From CAVVAL01 sp963742725 (GTDB lineage: Bacteria > Actinomycetota > Actinomycetes > Mycobacteriales > Cryptosporangiaceae), in assembly GCA_963742725.1 (NCBI GenBank), contig CAVUMX010000003.1:1612001-1676000 (forward strand): a stretch of DNA of 64,000 bases, read 5' to 3'. Below are positions 7,979-16,096 of this stretch, one piece after another (within the stretch, counting starts at the first letter, position 1; each line of letters begins with the position of its first letter). The notes below the pieces were generated by a model, which was not told the DNA's origin, did no database searches, and saw nothing but the letters and a program-made list of their open reading frames with translations. The translations under genes were made by a program, and so were the position numbers.

Positions 7979-9328
7979 CTACACCAGGCCGAGCGCCACG
8001 GTGGCCTCCGCGACGCGGAGGAACCCGGCGACGTTGGCGCCGAGGACGTAGTCGCCGGGCGCGCCGTACTCGTCCGCGGCGGCGTGGCAGCGGCCGTGGA
8101 TGTCGGTCATGATCTCGGCGAGCCGGGCCTCGGTGCGCTCGAACGTCCACTCCTCGCGGGCGGCGTTCTGCTGCATCTCCAGCGCGGACGTGGCGACCCC
8201 GCCGGCGTTGGCGGCCTTGCCGGGCGCGAACGCCACACCGGCGTCCTGGAACACCCGGACGGCGCCCGGGGTGGACGGCATGTTGGCGCCCTCGGCGACC
8301 GCGCGGCAGCCGTTGCCGACGAGCTTCACCGCGTCCGACTCGGTCAGTTCGTTCTGGGTCGCGCACGGGAGGGCGATCGTGGCCGGCACGTGCCAGAACG
8401 TCTCAGTGCCATGGACGTACTCGGCGTGCGGCACCCGCTCGGCGTAGGTGGCGAGGCGGCCGCGCTCGACCTCCTTGATCTCGCGCAGGACGCCGAGGTC
8501 GATGCCCTTCTCGTCGACGATGAAGCCGGCCGAGTCGGAGCAGGCCAGGACCCGTCCGCCGAACGCGTGGACCTTCTCGATGGCGTGGATCGCGACGTTG
8601 CCGGACCCGGACACCAGCGCGGTCGCGCCGTCCAGATCCTCACCGCGCGTGAGCAGCATGTTCCGGAGGAAGAAGACGGTGCCGTACCCGGTGGCCTCCG
8701 CGCGGCCGCGCGCGCCGCCCCAGCCGAGGCCCTTGCCGGTCAGCACCCCGGACTCGTACCGGTTGGTGATCCGCTTGTACTGGCCGAACAGGTACCCGAT
8801 CTCGCGGGCGCCGACGCCGATGTCACCGGCCGGCACGTCGGTGTGCTCGCCGAGGTGGCGGTACAGCTCGGTCATGAAGCTCTGGCAGAAGCGCATGACC
8901 TCGGCGTCGGAGCGGCCCTTGGGGTCGAAGTCGGCGCCGCCCTTGCCGCCGCCGATGGCCATCCCCGTCAGGGCGTTCTTGAAGATCTGCTCGAAACCCA
9001 GGAACTTGACGATGCCCAGGTAGACGGACGGGTGGAAGCGCAGCCCGCCCTTGTACGGGCCGAGCGCGGAGTTGAACTCGACGCGGAATCCCCGGTTGAC
9101 GTGGATCTCGCCGCGGTCATCGGCCCACGGCACCCGGAACATGAGCTGGCGCTCCGGCTCGCAGATCCGCTCGATCACCTTCGCGTCGACGTACTCGGGG
9201 TGCTTCGCCAGCACCGGGCCGAGTGAGTCGAGGACCTCGCGGACGGCCTGGTGGAACTCGGCCTCCCCGGGGTTCCGGGCGATCACGGTGTCGAGCACTC
9301 GATCCAGTGCGGGGGTGGGGCGCAGCAT
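7979..9328 (-). CDS. gdhA: NADP-type glutamate dehydrogenase
   Basis: Hexameric-type glutamate dehydrogenase that reversibly aminates 2-oxoglutarate to glutamate. The 449-residue length matches the small bacterial class. Substrate-binding residues lie in GPYKGGLRFHPSV and the lysine region AIGGGKGGADFDPKG; the nucleotide-binding fold follows with VSGSGNVAIHAIEK. I use the ATG at 9328 (MLRPTPALDRV), preceded by GGAGG at a suitable distance; an ATG 54 bp upstream is possible. NADP preference is inferred from the overall class. Divergent from the M24 peptidase; the hairpin at 7874 probably ends its transcript. Confidence 0.93.
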   Translation of the reverse strand: MLRPTPALDRVLDTVIARNPGEAEFHQAVREVLDSLGPVLAKHPEYVDAKVIERICEPERQLMFRVPWADDRGEIHVNRGFRVEFNSALGPYKGGLRFHPSVYLGIVKFLGFEQIFKNALTGMAIGGGKGGADFDPKGRSDAEVMRFCQSFMTELYRHLGEHTDVPAGDIGVGAREIGYLFGQYKRITNRYESGVLTGKGLGWGGARGRAEATGYGTVFFLRNMLLTRGEDLDGATALVSGSGNVAIHAIEKVHAFGGRVLACSDSAGFIVDEKGIDLGVLREIKEVERGRLATYAERVPHAEYVHGTETFWHVPATIALPCATQNELTESDAVKLVGNGCRAVAEGANMPSTPGAVRVFQDAGVAFAPGKAANAGGVATSALEMQQNAAREEWTFERTEARLAEIMTDIHGRCHAAADEYGAPGDYVLGANVAGFLRVAEATVALGLV

Positions 9329-9430
9329 GTCCGGGTCGTCCTCCACGGCGGCGGGGCAGGGTGACTGTGAGTACGCACACACGGCTCCGGACGATCATTC
9401 TGTGATCCGCGCCACGACTAGGCTGGCCCT

Positions 9431-10525
9431 ATGACCGACCTTCACGACCGGGTCGCGCGTGCCCACAAGGCCACCGCCGACGCCGGCTTCGACGCCCTGC
9501 TCCTCACCCCCGGAGCCGACCTGCGTTACCTGACCGGCTACGACGCCCACGCGCAGGAGCGCCTGACCTGCCTCGTCCTGCCCGCGAGCGGCCCGGCCAC
9601 CCTCGTGGTGCCGGAGCTGGAGAAGGCCGCCGCGGAAGCCGCCGTCTCCGCCGACCTGCCGATCGTGGCCTGTCCGGAGGGCGGCGACGCGTACGCGCTC
9701 GTCCACGACCTCCTCGGCGGCGCCCCGGGCCGCGTCGGCCTCTCGAACCGCACGTGGGCCGAGCAGGCGTTCGCGTTCCGGGACGCGCTGCGCGGCACCG
9801 AACTCGGCCTGGCCGGCGACGTGCTGCGCGCGCTGCGTTCCCGCAAGTCCGCCGACGAGGTGGAGGCGCTGCGCGAGGCGGCGCACGCGATCGACCGGGT
9901 CCATTCCCGCATGGGCGAGTGGCTGCGCGCCGGCCGCACCGAAGCCGAGGTGGGGCGCGACATCGCCGACGCGATCATCGCCGAGGGTCACGTCCGGGTC
10001 AGCTTCGTGATCGTCGCCTCGGGGCCCAACGGCGCCAGCCCGCACCACGCCGTCTCCGACCGGGTCATCCAGCCCGGCGACCCGGTGGTGGTCGACATCG
10101 GTGGCGTCACCGCCGCCGGGTACTGCTCGGACAACACCCGCATGTACGCGATCGGCGAACCGCCGGCGGAGTTCCGCGCCTACTACGAGGTGCTGCGGCG
10201 CGCGCAGGAGGCCGGGGTGGCGGCCGTCCGTCCGGGCGTGACCGCGCACGACGTCGACGCCGCCTGCCGCGACCTGATCACCGAGGCCGGCTACGGCGAG
10301 TACTTCATCCACCGCACCGGCCACGGCATCGGCCTGGACGGGCACGAGGAGCCGTGGATCATCGCCGGCAACGACGAGCCGCTGGAGCCGGGCATGGCGT
10401 TCAGCGTCGAGCCGGGGATCTACCTGCCGGGTCTGCACGGCGCGCGGATCGAGGACATCGTGGTGTGCGCGGAGTCCGGTGTGGACCGGCTCAACCTGGC
10501 GCCGCGAGAGCTGGTGATCCTGTGA
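9431..10525 (+). CDS. M24-family Xaa-Pro aminopeptidase
   Basis: Cytoplasmic metallopeptidase with the pita-bread fold, expected to release N-terminal residues before proline. The 364-residue protein has an N-terminal creatinase-like domain (GADLRYLTGYDAHAQERL) and a C-terminal catalytic domain with all metal ligands visible: Asp in VVVDIGGVTAAGY, Asp in CSDNTRMY, His in HRTGHGIGLDGHEEP, Glu in AFSVEPGIYLPG and Glu in GARIEDIVVC. Its stop overlaps the GTG of the acyl-CoA dehydrogenase, so the two are coupled. Confidence 0.92.
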   Translation: MTDLHDRVARAHKATADAGFDALLLTPGADLRYLTGYDAHAQERLTCLVLPASGPATLVVPELEKAAAEAAVSADLPIVACPEGGDAYALVHDLLGGAPGRVGLSNRTWAEQAFAFRDALRGTELGLAGDVLRALRSRKSADEVEALREAAHAIDRVHSRMGEWLRAGRTEAEVGRDIADAIIAEGHVRVSFVIVASGPNGASPHHAVSDRVIQPGDPVVVDIGGVTAAGYCSDNTRMYAIGEPPAEFRAYYEVLRRAQEAGVAAVRPGVTAHDVDAACRDLITEAGYGEYFIHRTGHGIGLDGHEEPWIIAGNDEPLEPGMAFSVEPGIYLPGLHGARIEDIVVCAESGVDRLNLAPRELVIL

Positions 10526-11670
10526 GCCCCGCCGCGACACGACTCCTGCCGAGCGACGAGGCCGAGGCGCTGCTGGAACTGACGCGCGAACTCGCCGAGA
10601 AGGAACTGGCGCCGCGGGCGTCGGAGTTCGAGGCGCGTTCGGAGTTCCCCCGCGAGGTGTTCCGGACGCTCGGCCGCGCCGGCCTGCTCGGCCTGCCCTA
10701 CCCGGAGGAGTACGGCGGCGGCGCCCAGCCGTACGAGGTGTACCTGCAGGTCGTGGAGGAACTGGCCGGCGCCTGGCTGGCGGTCGGACTCGGCGTCAGC
10801 GTCCACACCCTGTCCTGCTTCCCGACGTACGCCTTCGGCACCGACGAGCAGAAGCGCCAGTGGCTGCCCGACATGCTCGGCGGCGAACTGCTCGGCGCCT
10901 ACTGCCTGTCCGAGCCGCAGTCCGGGTCCGACGCCGCCGCGCTCACCACGAAGGCCGTCCACGACGGCGACGAATACCTGGTCAACGGCGTGAAGGCGTG
11001 GGTGACCCACGGCGGCGCCGCCGACTTCTACAACCTCATGGTCCGGACGTCCGACGACGGCGCGCGCGGCATCTCCTGCCTCCTCGCCGACGCGGCCACG
11101 CCCGGGCTGCTGCCGCAGGTCCCCGAGAAGAAGATGGGCATGTCCGCGAGCCCGACCGCGCAGATCGTCCTGGAGAACGCCCGGGTGAGCGCCAGCCGCC
11201 GCCTCGGCGACGAGGGCCAGGGCTTCTCCGTCGCGCTGTCCGCCCTCGACGGGGGCCGCCTCGGCATCTCGGCGTGCGCCGTCGGGCTGGCGCAGGCCGC
11301 CCTGGACTACGCCGTCGCCTACGCAAAGGAACGCGAGCAGTTCGGACGGCCCATCGCCGAGTTCCAGGGCATCGGGTTCCTGCTCGCCGACATGGCCACG
11401 CACGTCTCCGCCGCCCGCGCGCTGTACCTCGCCGCGGCACGGCTGCGTGACGCCGGGCGCCCGTACGGCACCGAGGCCGCCAAGGCGAAGCTGTTCTGCA
11501 CGGACACCGCGATGCGCGTCACGACCGACGCCGTCCAGGTGCTCGGTGGCGCCGGCTACGTCCAGGACCACCCGGTCGAGCGGTGGATGCGGGAGGCCAA
11601 GGTGCTGCAGATCGTGGAGGGCACCAACCAGGTGCAACGACTCGTCATATCCCGCTCGCTGGTCAAATAG
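10522..11670 (+). CDS. Acyl-CoA dehydrogenase
   Basis: FAD-dependent acyl-CoA dehydrogenase introducing an alpha,beta double bond in an acyl-CoA. The 382 residues match the usual length. Signatures are CLSEPQSGSDAAAL (FAD/substrate loop), KAWVTHGG, YAKEREQFGRPIAEFQ and the C-terminal QVLGGAGYVQDHPVERWMRE, with the catalytic Glu in LQIVEGTNQVQR. The GTG start overlaps the M24 gene stop (GTGA). It lies 3 kb from the lysine cluster, so a link to crotonyl/butyryl-CoA metabolism is possible but only inference. Confidence 0.92.
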   Translation: MSPAATRLLPSDEAEALLELTRELAEKELAPRASEFEARSEFPREVFRTLGRAGLLGLPYPEEYGGGAQPYEVYLQVVEELAGAWLAVGLGVSVHTLSCFPTYAFGTDEQKRQWLPDMLGGELLGAYCLSEPQSGSDAAALTTKAVHDGDEYLVNGVKAWVTHGGAADFYNLMVRTSDDGARGISCLLADAATPGLLPQVPEKKMGMSASPTAQIVLENARVSASRRLGDEGQGFSVALSALDGGRLGISACAVGLAQAALDYAVAYAKEREQFGRPIAEFQGIGFLLADMATHVSAARALYLAAARLRDAGRPYGTEAAKAKLFCTDTAMRVTTDAVQVLGGAGYVQDHPVERWMREAKVLQIVEGTNQVQRLVISRSLVK

Positions 11671-11716
11671 GACGTCGCCGGGTGCGGTGACGAGGGCTTC
11701 GGTAGCGTCTGCGTGC

Positions 11717-12154
11717 ATGGAGGACACTGACCGGGCCATCGTCGCCGCGCTCACCGCCGACGGGCGGTGCAGCTTCACCGATCTCGCGGAGCGTGTCGGC
11801 CTGTCGGTGTCCGCCGTGCACCAGCGGGTACGGCGGCTGGAGCAGCGGGGCATCATCCAGGGCTACAGCGCCCGGGTGGACTACGACGCGCTCGGGCTGC
11901 CCCTGGCGGCGTTCATCGCGATCAAGCCGATCGACCCCGCGTCTCCGGACGACGCCCCCGACCGGCTCAAGCACCTCACCGAGATCGAGGCGTGCCACAG
12001 CATCGCCGGCGACGAGTTCTACCTGCTCAAGGTCCGGGTGGCAGGCCCGTCGGACCTGGAACGGCTGCTGACGGAGATCCGCGAGGCGGGCATGTCGACC
12101 CGGACGACGGTCGTGCTGAGCACCCCGTACGAGGCCCGCCCGCCCGCGCTCTAG
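11717..12154 (+). CDS. Lrp/AsnC-family transcriptional regulator
   Basis: A 145-residue feast-famine regulator. The N-terminal HTH is in DGRCSFTDLAERVGLSVSAV followed by HQRVRRLEQRGIIQGYSARV, and the C-terminal RAM ligand-binding domain includes ACHSIAGDEFYLLKVRV. Such proteins sense amino acids. Its place near glutamate dehydrogenase and about 1.4 kb from the end of kamA makes it a candidate regulator of amino acid catabolism here; the target is not shown by sequence. Confidence 0.9.
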   Translation: MEDTDRAIVAALTADGRCSFTDLAERVGLSVSAVHQRVRRLEQRGIIQGYSARVDYDALGLPLAAFIAIKPIDPASPDDAPDRLKHLTEIEACHSIAGDEFYLLKVRVAGPSDLERLLTEIREAGMSTRTTVVLSTPYEARPPAL

Positions 12155-12204
12155 CTTTCGCCCGTGCTCTAGCTTTTACCGGCGGGTAGCCGTACAAACG
12201 GTGT

Positions 12205-13011
12205 ATGGCCGCGCATACGGCGGTAAGGCACGAGCTCCTGACCCGGTATCTCGACGCGTGGACGCCGACCGTGCTGCACGGTGCCCGGCAGGTCTGCTAC
12301 GTCGACGGCACCGGCGCGGCCTCGGCCGAAGCGGCGCTGCGTGTGTTCGCCGAGTTCGCCGACCGGCTCGCCGGCCACGAACTGGAGATGGTCCTCGTGG
12401 GCGCCGTCACCGGCGACCTGGACGGCGTACCGCCCGGGGTGACGATCAGCCTGTCGTCCCGGATCCCGGCCACGCCCGCCGGCCCGGTCTTCGCCTACCT
12501 CGACGCCGTCCCGGACGGGCTGCGCGCTCTGATGCGGCACCGCGCGAGCGAGGCGCTGATCGTGGTGGATCCGTCCGGCGGGGGGCGTGAGTCGTTACTG
12601 GACGCCGGCCTGACCCAGGTCCTGGACGTGGAGCTGGTCGACGCGGCCGGGGCGACCCAGCTGCTGCTGTTCGGGACCCGGTCGGCGAAGAACCTGGAGA
12701 AGTTCAAGGCCGAGCTGTGGGCGGTCGACGAGTACGCCGGCATCCGGTACCGCGATCCCCGCGACCCGGACAGCGAACTGCTCGACATCTCCGCGACCCC
12801 GCCGATCGGGCCGCTGCGCCGGGCCCTGCTGGCGCTCGTCCGGACGGAACCGCGCACGCTCGCCGAACTGCGCGAGCACACCGCCACCCGGACGATGTAC
12901 CGCGGCGAGGACGCCGCCCGCGCCGTCCATTCCCTGCTCACCGGCGGCACGCTGACGCGCGACCCGGTGCGGGGCCGCCTCAACGCTGAAACCGTCCTGC
13001 GCGCCGCCTAG
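12205..13011 (+). CDS. Hypothetical protein resembling three-Cys-motif partner (TcmP) proteins
   Basis: A 268-residue soluble protein without a confident assignment. The opening RHELLTRYLDAWTPTVLHG followed by VCYVDGTGA resembles the start of TcmP-family proteins (helix ending in a YIDxFAG-type loop), and the segment KNLEKFKAELWAVDEYAGI fits their C-terminal half. A possible winged-helix tail follows (LLALVRTEPRTLAELREH). The expected Cys-rich partner (GmrSD/TcmP contexts) is absent nearby. Function unknown; the family match is tentative. Confidence 0.6.
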   Translation: MAAHTAVRHELLTRYLDAWTPTVLHGARQVCYVDGTGAASAEAALRVFAEFADRLAGHELEMVLVGAVTGDLDGVPPGVTISLSSRIPATPAGPVFAYLDAVPDGLRALMRHRASEALIVVDPSGGGRESLLDAGLTQVLDVELVDAAGATQLLLFGTRSAKNLEKFKAELWAVDEYAGIRYRDPRDPDSELLDISATPPIGPLRRALLALVRTEPRTLAELREHTATRTMYRGEDAARAVHSLLTGGTLTRDPVRGRLNAETVLRAA

Positions 13012-13022
13012 ACCGGCAGGTT

Positions 13023-13055
13023 GCCGCCCGCCGCCCGCCGCCCGCCGCCCGCCGC
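13023..13055. repeat. GCCGCCC heptanucleotide tandem repeat
   Basis: Four full copies of GCCGCCC plus a partial fifth copy directly after the stop of the TcmP-like gene. The number of units may vary by slippage. It precedes the hairpin at 13062. Confidence 0.85.
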
Positions 13056-13061
13056 GGAAGT

Positions 13062-13101
13062 GTGTGGGATTTCGCGACGTATAGCTCGCGAAATCTCACA
13101 C
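13062..13101. terminator. Convergent-gene hairpin, 16-bp arms
   Basis: Arms 13062-13077 (GTGTGGGATTTCGCGA) and 13086-13101 pair with a single G-T wobble around an 8-nt loop. It lies between two genes that end toward each other, so it can serve as a bidirectional terminator. No T tract is present. Confidence 0.7.
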
Positions 13102-13120
13102 GCTTGGGCCTGGGACAGGC

Positions 13121-13495
13121 TCAGGCCGGCAGGTGGCCCATCGTGCGGTCGACGCTGATCTCGATGACGACGCGCGCCGGGTTCACGCGCGGCTGCCGGT
13201 ACCGCTCGGCGTAGCGCCGCACCGCCTCGGCGACCCGGTCCGGATCGGCGCTGACGACCGCCTTGCCTTCGAGGGTGACCCAGCGGCCCCCGTCGACCTG
13301 GCACAGCGCGACCCGGGCACCGTCGGCGTGGGCGGCCTTGCGGCTGGCCCCGGACGTGATGACCCGCGCGAGCGTCCCGTCCCAGGTGAACCCGACCGGG
13401 ACGACGTGCGGCGTGCCGTCCGGCCGGGTCGTGGTGATGGTGGCGAGGTGCCGCTCAGCGAGGAACGCGGCGAGCCGCGCGGGGTCCAGGGTCAC
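13121..13495 (-). CDS. PPOX-class flavin/F420-dependent protein
   Basis: A 124-residue single-domain protein of the split beta-barrel (pyridoxamine 5'-phosphate oxidase-like) fold. Start MTLDPARLAAFLAERHLATI and the strand TTRPDGTPHVVPVGFTWDG are typical of actinobacterial PPOX-class proteins, many of which use F420. ASRKAAHADGARVALCQVD is the cofactor phosphate region. The cofactor and substrate cannot be decided from sequence. It is the last gene before kamA on the same strand, with a gap of 22 bp. Confidence 0.82.
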   Translation of the reverse strand: MTLDPARLAAFLAERHLATITTTRPDGTPHVVPVGFTWDGTLARVITSGASRKAAHADGARVALCQVDGGRWVTLEGKAVVSADPDRVAEAVRRYAERYRQPRVNPARVVIEISVDRTMGHLPA

Positions 13496-13517
13496 GCACC
13501 GAGCCTATCCACCGGTG

Positions 13518-14930
13518 TCAGGCGAGCGCCGAGGCCGCTTCGCGGGAGGTGGCCGCCGCGGCGTGACCGGCCTCGACGGCCTCGACCGTGCCGTGCTCGC
13601 GCCACCACACCTGACCGGCCTCGGGCAGCGAGTGGATCGGGTCGTAGTACTCGTAGGTGCGGGTCAACGCCTCGGGGTCGGCCAGCTCGATGCCGGTGCG
13701 GTAGTTCTTGGTCCAGTAGGAGACGCCGCGCTCGCGGTCGTACTCCTCGATCTGGTGGACCCAGCGCTTCCCGACGTACGGCACGTCGCACACGATCCGC
13801 GGGGTCGCGTAGCCGGGCAGGTAGCCCATGATGCCGTGCTGGAGCGCCTGCGCGTCGGCGACGGAGACGCGCCAGTGCTCGCTGTTGGGGATCATGTCGC
13901 ACATGTAGAAGTAGTACGGCAGGATGTTCGCCTCGCCCTGGAGCGCGAAGCACAGGTCGAGCAGGTCGCCCTGGGTGGCGTTGACGCCGCGCATGAGCAC
14001 GCCCTGGTTGCGGACGTCACGGACGCCGACTTCGAGCGCCGTCTTGGCGGCTTCGGCGACGAGCGGCGTCACGGAGTTCGCGTGGTTGACGTGGGTGTGG
14101 ATCGCGAGGTTGACGCCCCGGCGGGCGGCCGTGCGGGCGACGCGCTCCAGGCCTTCGACGACGTCGTCCTGGAGCCAGTGCTGCGGCATGCCCATGAGCG
14201 CCTTCGTGGCCAGCCGGACGTCGCGGACGGTCTCGATGTCGAGCAGCCGCATGACGAACGACTCCAGGTTGCGCCACGGCATGTTCGCCACGTCGCCGCC
14301 GGAGACGACCACGTCGCGGACGCCGGGGGAGCGCTTGAGGTAGTCGATCATCGCGTCGAGGCGGTCGACCGGCTTGAGGTCGAACTTGAGCTTCTGCACC
14401 TGCGGGGTCGAGTTCCCGACCAGGTCCATGCGGGTGCAGTGGCCGCAGTACTGGGGGCAGGTCGGCAGGACCTCGGCGAGCACCTTCGTCGGGTAGCGGT
14501 GGGTCAGCCCCTCGACGGCCCACATCTCGTGCTCGTGCAGCGAGTCGCGGGACGAGTGCGGGTGGCTCGGCCACTCGGTGTCGCGGTCGGAGAAGACCGG
14601 CAGCATGTAGCGGCGGATCGGGTCGGCGTAGAACGCGGCGTCGGACGGCACCTCGTCCGGGACCATCGTGTTCACCATCTGCGGCGGGATCAGCAGCGAC
14701 ATGGTGGCGCGCTCGGCCTGGTCGCGTTCCAGGTCGGCGTAGAAGGCGTCGGTGAGCAGGTCGCCGAAGACGGCCTTGAGCTGACGGACGTTCTTCACGC
14801 AGTTGACCCGCTGCCACTGCGCGTCGCGCCACTGGGCCTCGGTCACATCGCGCCAGCCGGGGAGGCGGCGCCAGTCGGGCTCGACCAGCTCACGCCGCTC
14901 GTAGACGTACGGCTGCTCGATGTGCTCCAC
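13518..14930 (-). CDS. kamA: Lysine 2,3-aminomutase
   Basis: Radical SAM, PLP-dependent enzyme that converts L-lysine to L-beta-lysine, the first step of lysine degradation through 3,5-diaminohexanoate. The 470-residue protein carries the [4Fe-4S]/SAM motif CPQYCGHCTR near residue 175, the family region VVVSGGDVANMPW and the PLP-lysine-type segment near NILPYYFYMCDMI. Length and motifs match KamA rather than EpmB or arginine 2,3-aminomutase, although substrate calls within this family are uncertain. The GTG at 14930 is preceded 6 nt upstream by a perfect AGGAGG. The gene is intact, unlike its divergent neighbours. The downstream operon partner may be the PPOX gene. Confidence 0.9.
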   Translation of the reverse strand: MEHIEQPYVYERRELVEPDWRRLPGWRDVTEAQWRDAQWQRVNCVKNVRQLKAVFGDLLTDAFYADLERDQAERATMSLLIPPQMVNTMVPDEVPSDAAFYADPIRRYMLPVFSDRDTEWPSHPHSSRDSLHEHEMWAVEGLTHRYPTKVLAEVLPTCPQYCGHCTRMDLVGNSTPQVQKLKFDLKPVDRLDAMIDYLKRSPGVRDVVVSGGDVANMPWRNLESFVMRLLDIETVRDVRLATKALMGMPQHWLQDDVVEGLERVARTAARRGVNLAIHTHVNHANSVTPLVAEAAKTALEVGVRDVRNQGVLMRGVNATQGDLLDLCFALQGEANILPYYFYMCDMIPNSEHWRVSVADAQALQHGIMGYLPGYATPRIVCDVPYVGKRWVHQIEEYDRERGVSYWTKNYRTGIELADPEALTRTYEYYDPIHSLPEAGQVWWREHGTVEAVEAGHAAAATSREAASALA

Positions 14931-14975
14931 CACGGACCTCCTCGTCCCATCCCGCTTGAATAGCGAGAGGGTAAT

Positions 14976-15018
14976 GGAAAAACTCCTGTCTAGCCGACTA
15001 TCCTGCCGGAGGATTTCC
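14976..15018. promoter_or_regulatory. Divergent kamA/kdd control region with imperfect inverted repeat
   Basis: The 111 bp between the kamA start and the kdd start hold GGAAAAACTCC (14976-14986) and GGAGGATTTCC (15008-15018), an 11-bp inverted repeat with two mismatches. It lies where both divergent promoters must be, and is a candidate operator for a regulator of the lysine cluster, such as the Lrp protein encoded at 11717. This is inference. Confidence 0.4.
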
Positions 15019-15041
15019 ACAACCGCACCTGGAGGCCGTAC

Positions 15042-16073
15042 GTGACACTCGTCCCCGGTCGGGCTGCACCGGGTGCTCGCCCCCGCCGGGGTGCTGCCGC
15101 AGGCCGCCGAACGGCTCGACGCCGAGCCCGGAATCGCGCGCCGACGAGGTCCGCATCGACGTCGAACGCCTCAATCTCGACGCCGCGATCCTACCGGCAG
15201 CTGCACGCGAAGCACGGCGGCGACGGTGCCGCGATCCGCGCCGAGGTGCTCGACATCATCGAAACCCGGGGCAAGATGCACAATCCGGTCACCGGATCGG
15301 GCGGCATGCTCATCGGCACCGTCGCCGAGGTCGGCCCCGACTCGCCGCTCGGCCTGCAACCCGGCGAGCGCGTCGCCACGCTCGTCTCGCTCACCCTCAC
15401 GCCGCTGCGCATCACCGACGACCTCGCCGCCTGGGACGGGCTGTCCGAGCAGGTCCCGGCCGCCGGCCACGCCATCCTGTTCGGCCGCTCCATCGCCGCC
15501 GCCCTCCCGGACGACCTGCCCGACGAACTCGCGCTCGCCGTCCTGGACGTGTGCGGCGCGCCCGCGCTCACCGCGCGCGTCGTGAAGCAGTACGACAAGC
15601 CGACCGTCGCGGTGATCGGGGCCGCCGGCAAGAGCGGCTCGCTGGCGCTGGCCGCCGCCCGGCGCGCCGGCGCCGCGCACACCGTCGGCGTCGTCCCGGT
15701 GCAGGCCGAGGCCGACCGGCTCGCGCCCACCGGACTCGCCGACGACATCGCCCTCGCCGACGCCCGCGACCCCGTCGCGCTCGCCGCCGCGATCAGGCGC
15801 CGCCCGCCGACGTCGTCGTGGTGTGCGTCGACGTCCCCGGCTGCGAGCACGGCGCGATCCTCGCCACCGCCGCCGGGCGGCACCGTCATCTTCTTCTCCA
15901 TGGCCACCTCGTTCTCCGCCGCCGCGCTCGGCGCCGAGGGGCTCGCCGCCGACGTGACCATGCTGATCGGCAACGGGTACGTGCCCGGCCACGCCGGCTA
16001 CGCCCTCGACCTGCTCCGCGCGGACACGGGCGTGCAGGACGCTGTTCACCGCGCGGCTGGCTGCCAGCACTGA
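15042..16073 (+). pseudogene. kdd: L-erythro-3,5-diaminohexanoate dehydrogenase, frame-disrupted
   Basis: Would oxidise L-erythro-3,5-diaminohexanoate to 5-amino-3-oxohexanoate with NAD. Family features are easily read if frames are joined: GLHRVLAPAGVLPQ near the start, KMHNPVTGSGGMLIGTV, the Rossmann-like GAAGKSGSLALAAARRAGA, VDVPGCEHGAIL and FFSMATSFSAAALG. Frame changes occur near 15057, 15130, 15185, 15799, 15875 and 16041. Most can be repaired by removing one G that follows a C. The GTG at 15042 has GGAGG 6 nt upstream. Third-position GC stays high within each correct frame, so the gene is either very recently broken or mis-sequenced. Confidence 0.82.
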
Positions 16074-16096
16074 GCCGGCACGGAAGACTGGTGTCC

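Noticed and set aside
9754..10521. N-terminal extension of the acyl-CoA dehydrogenase frame
   Set aside because: It overlaps the M24 peptidase in another frame and is Arg/Gly/Pro-rich; the GTG at 10522 fits the family start and the GTGA overlap.
10522..11670. Acyl-CoA dehydrogenase as a part of the lysine cluster
   Set aside because: It is coupled to the M24 peptidase on the opposite strand from kamA and separated by unrelated genes, so the link is only possible, not supported.
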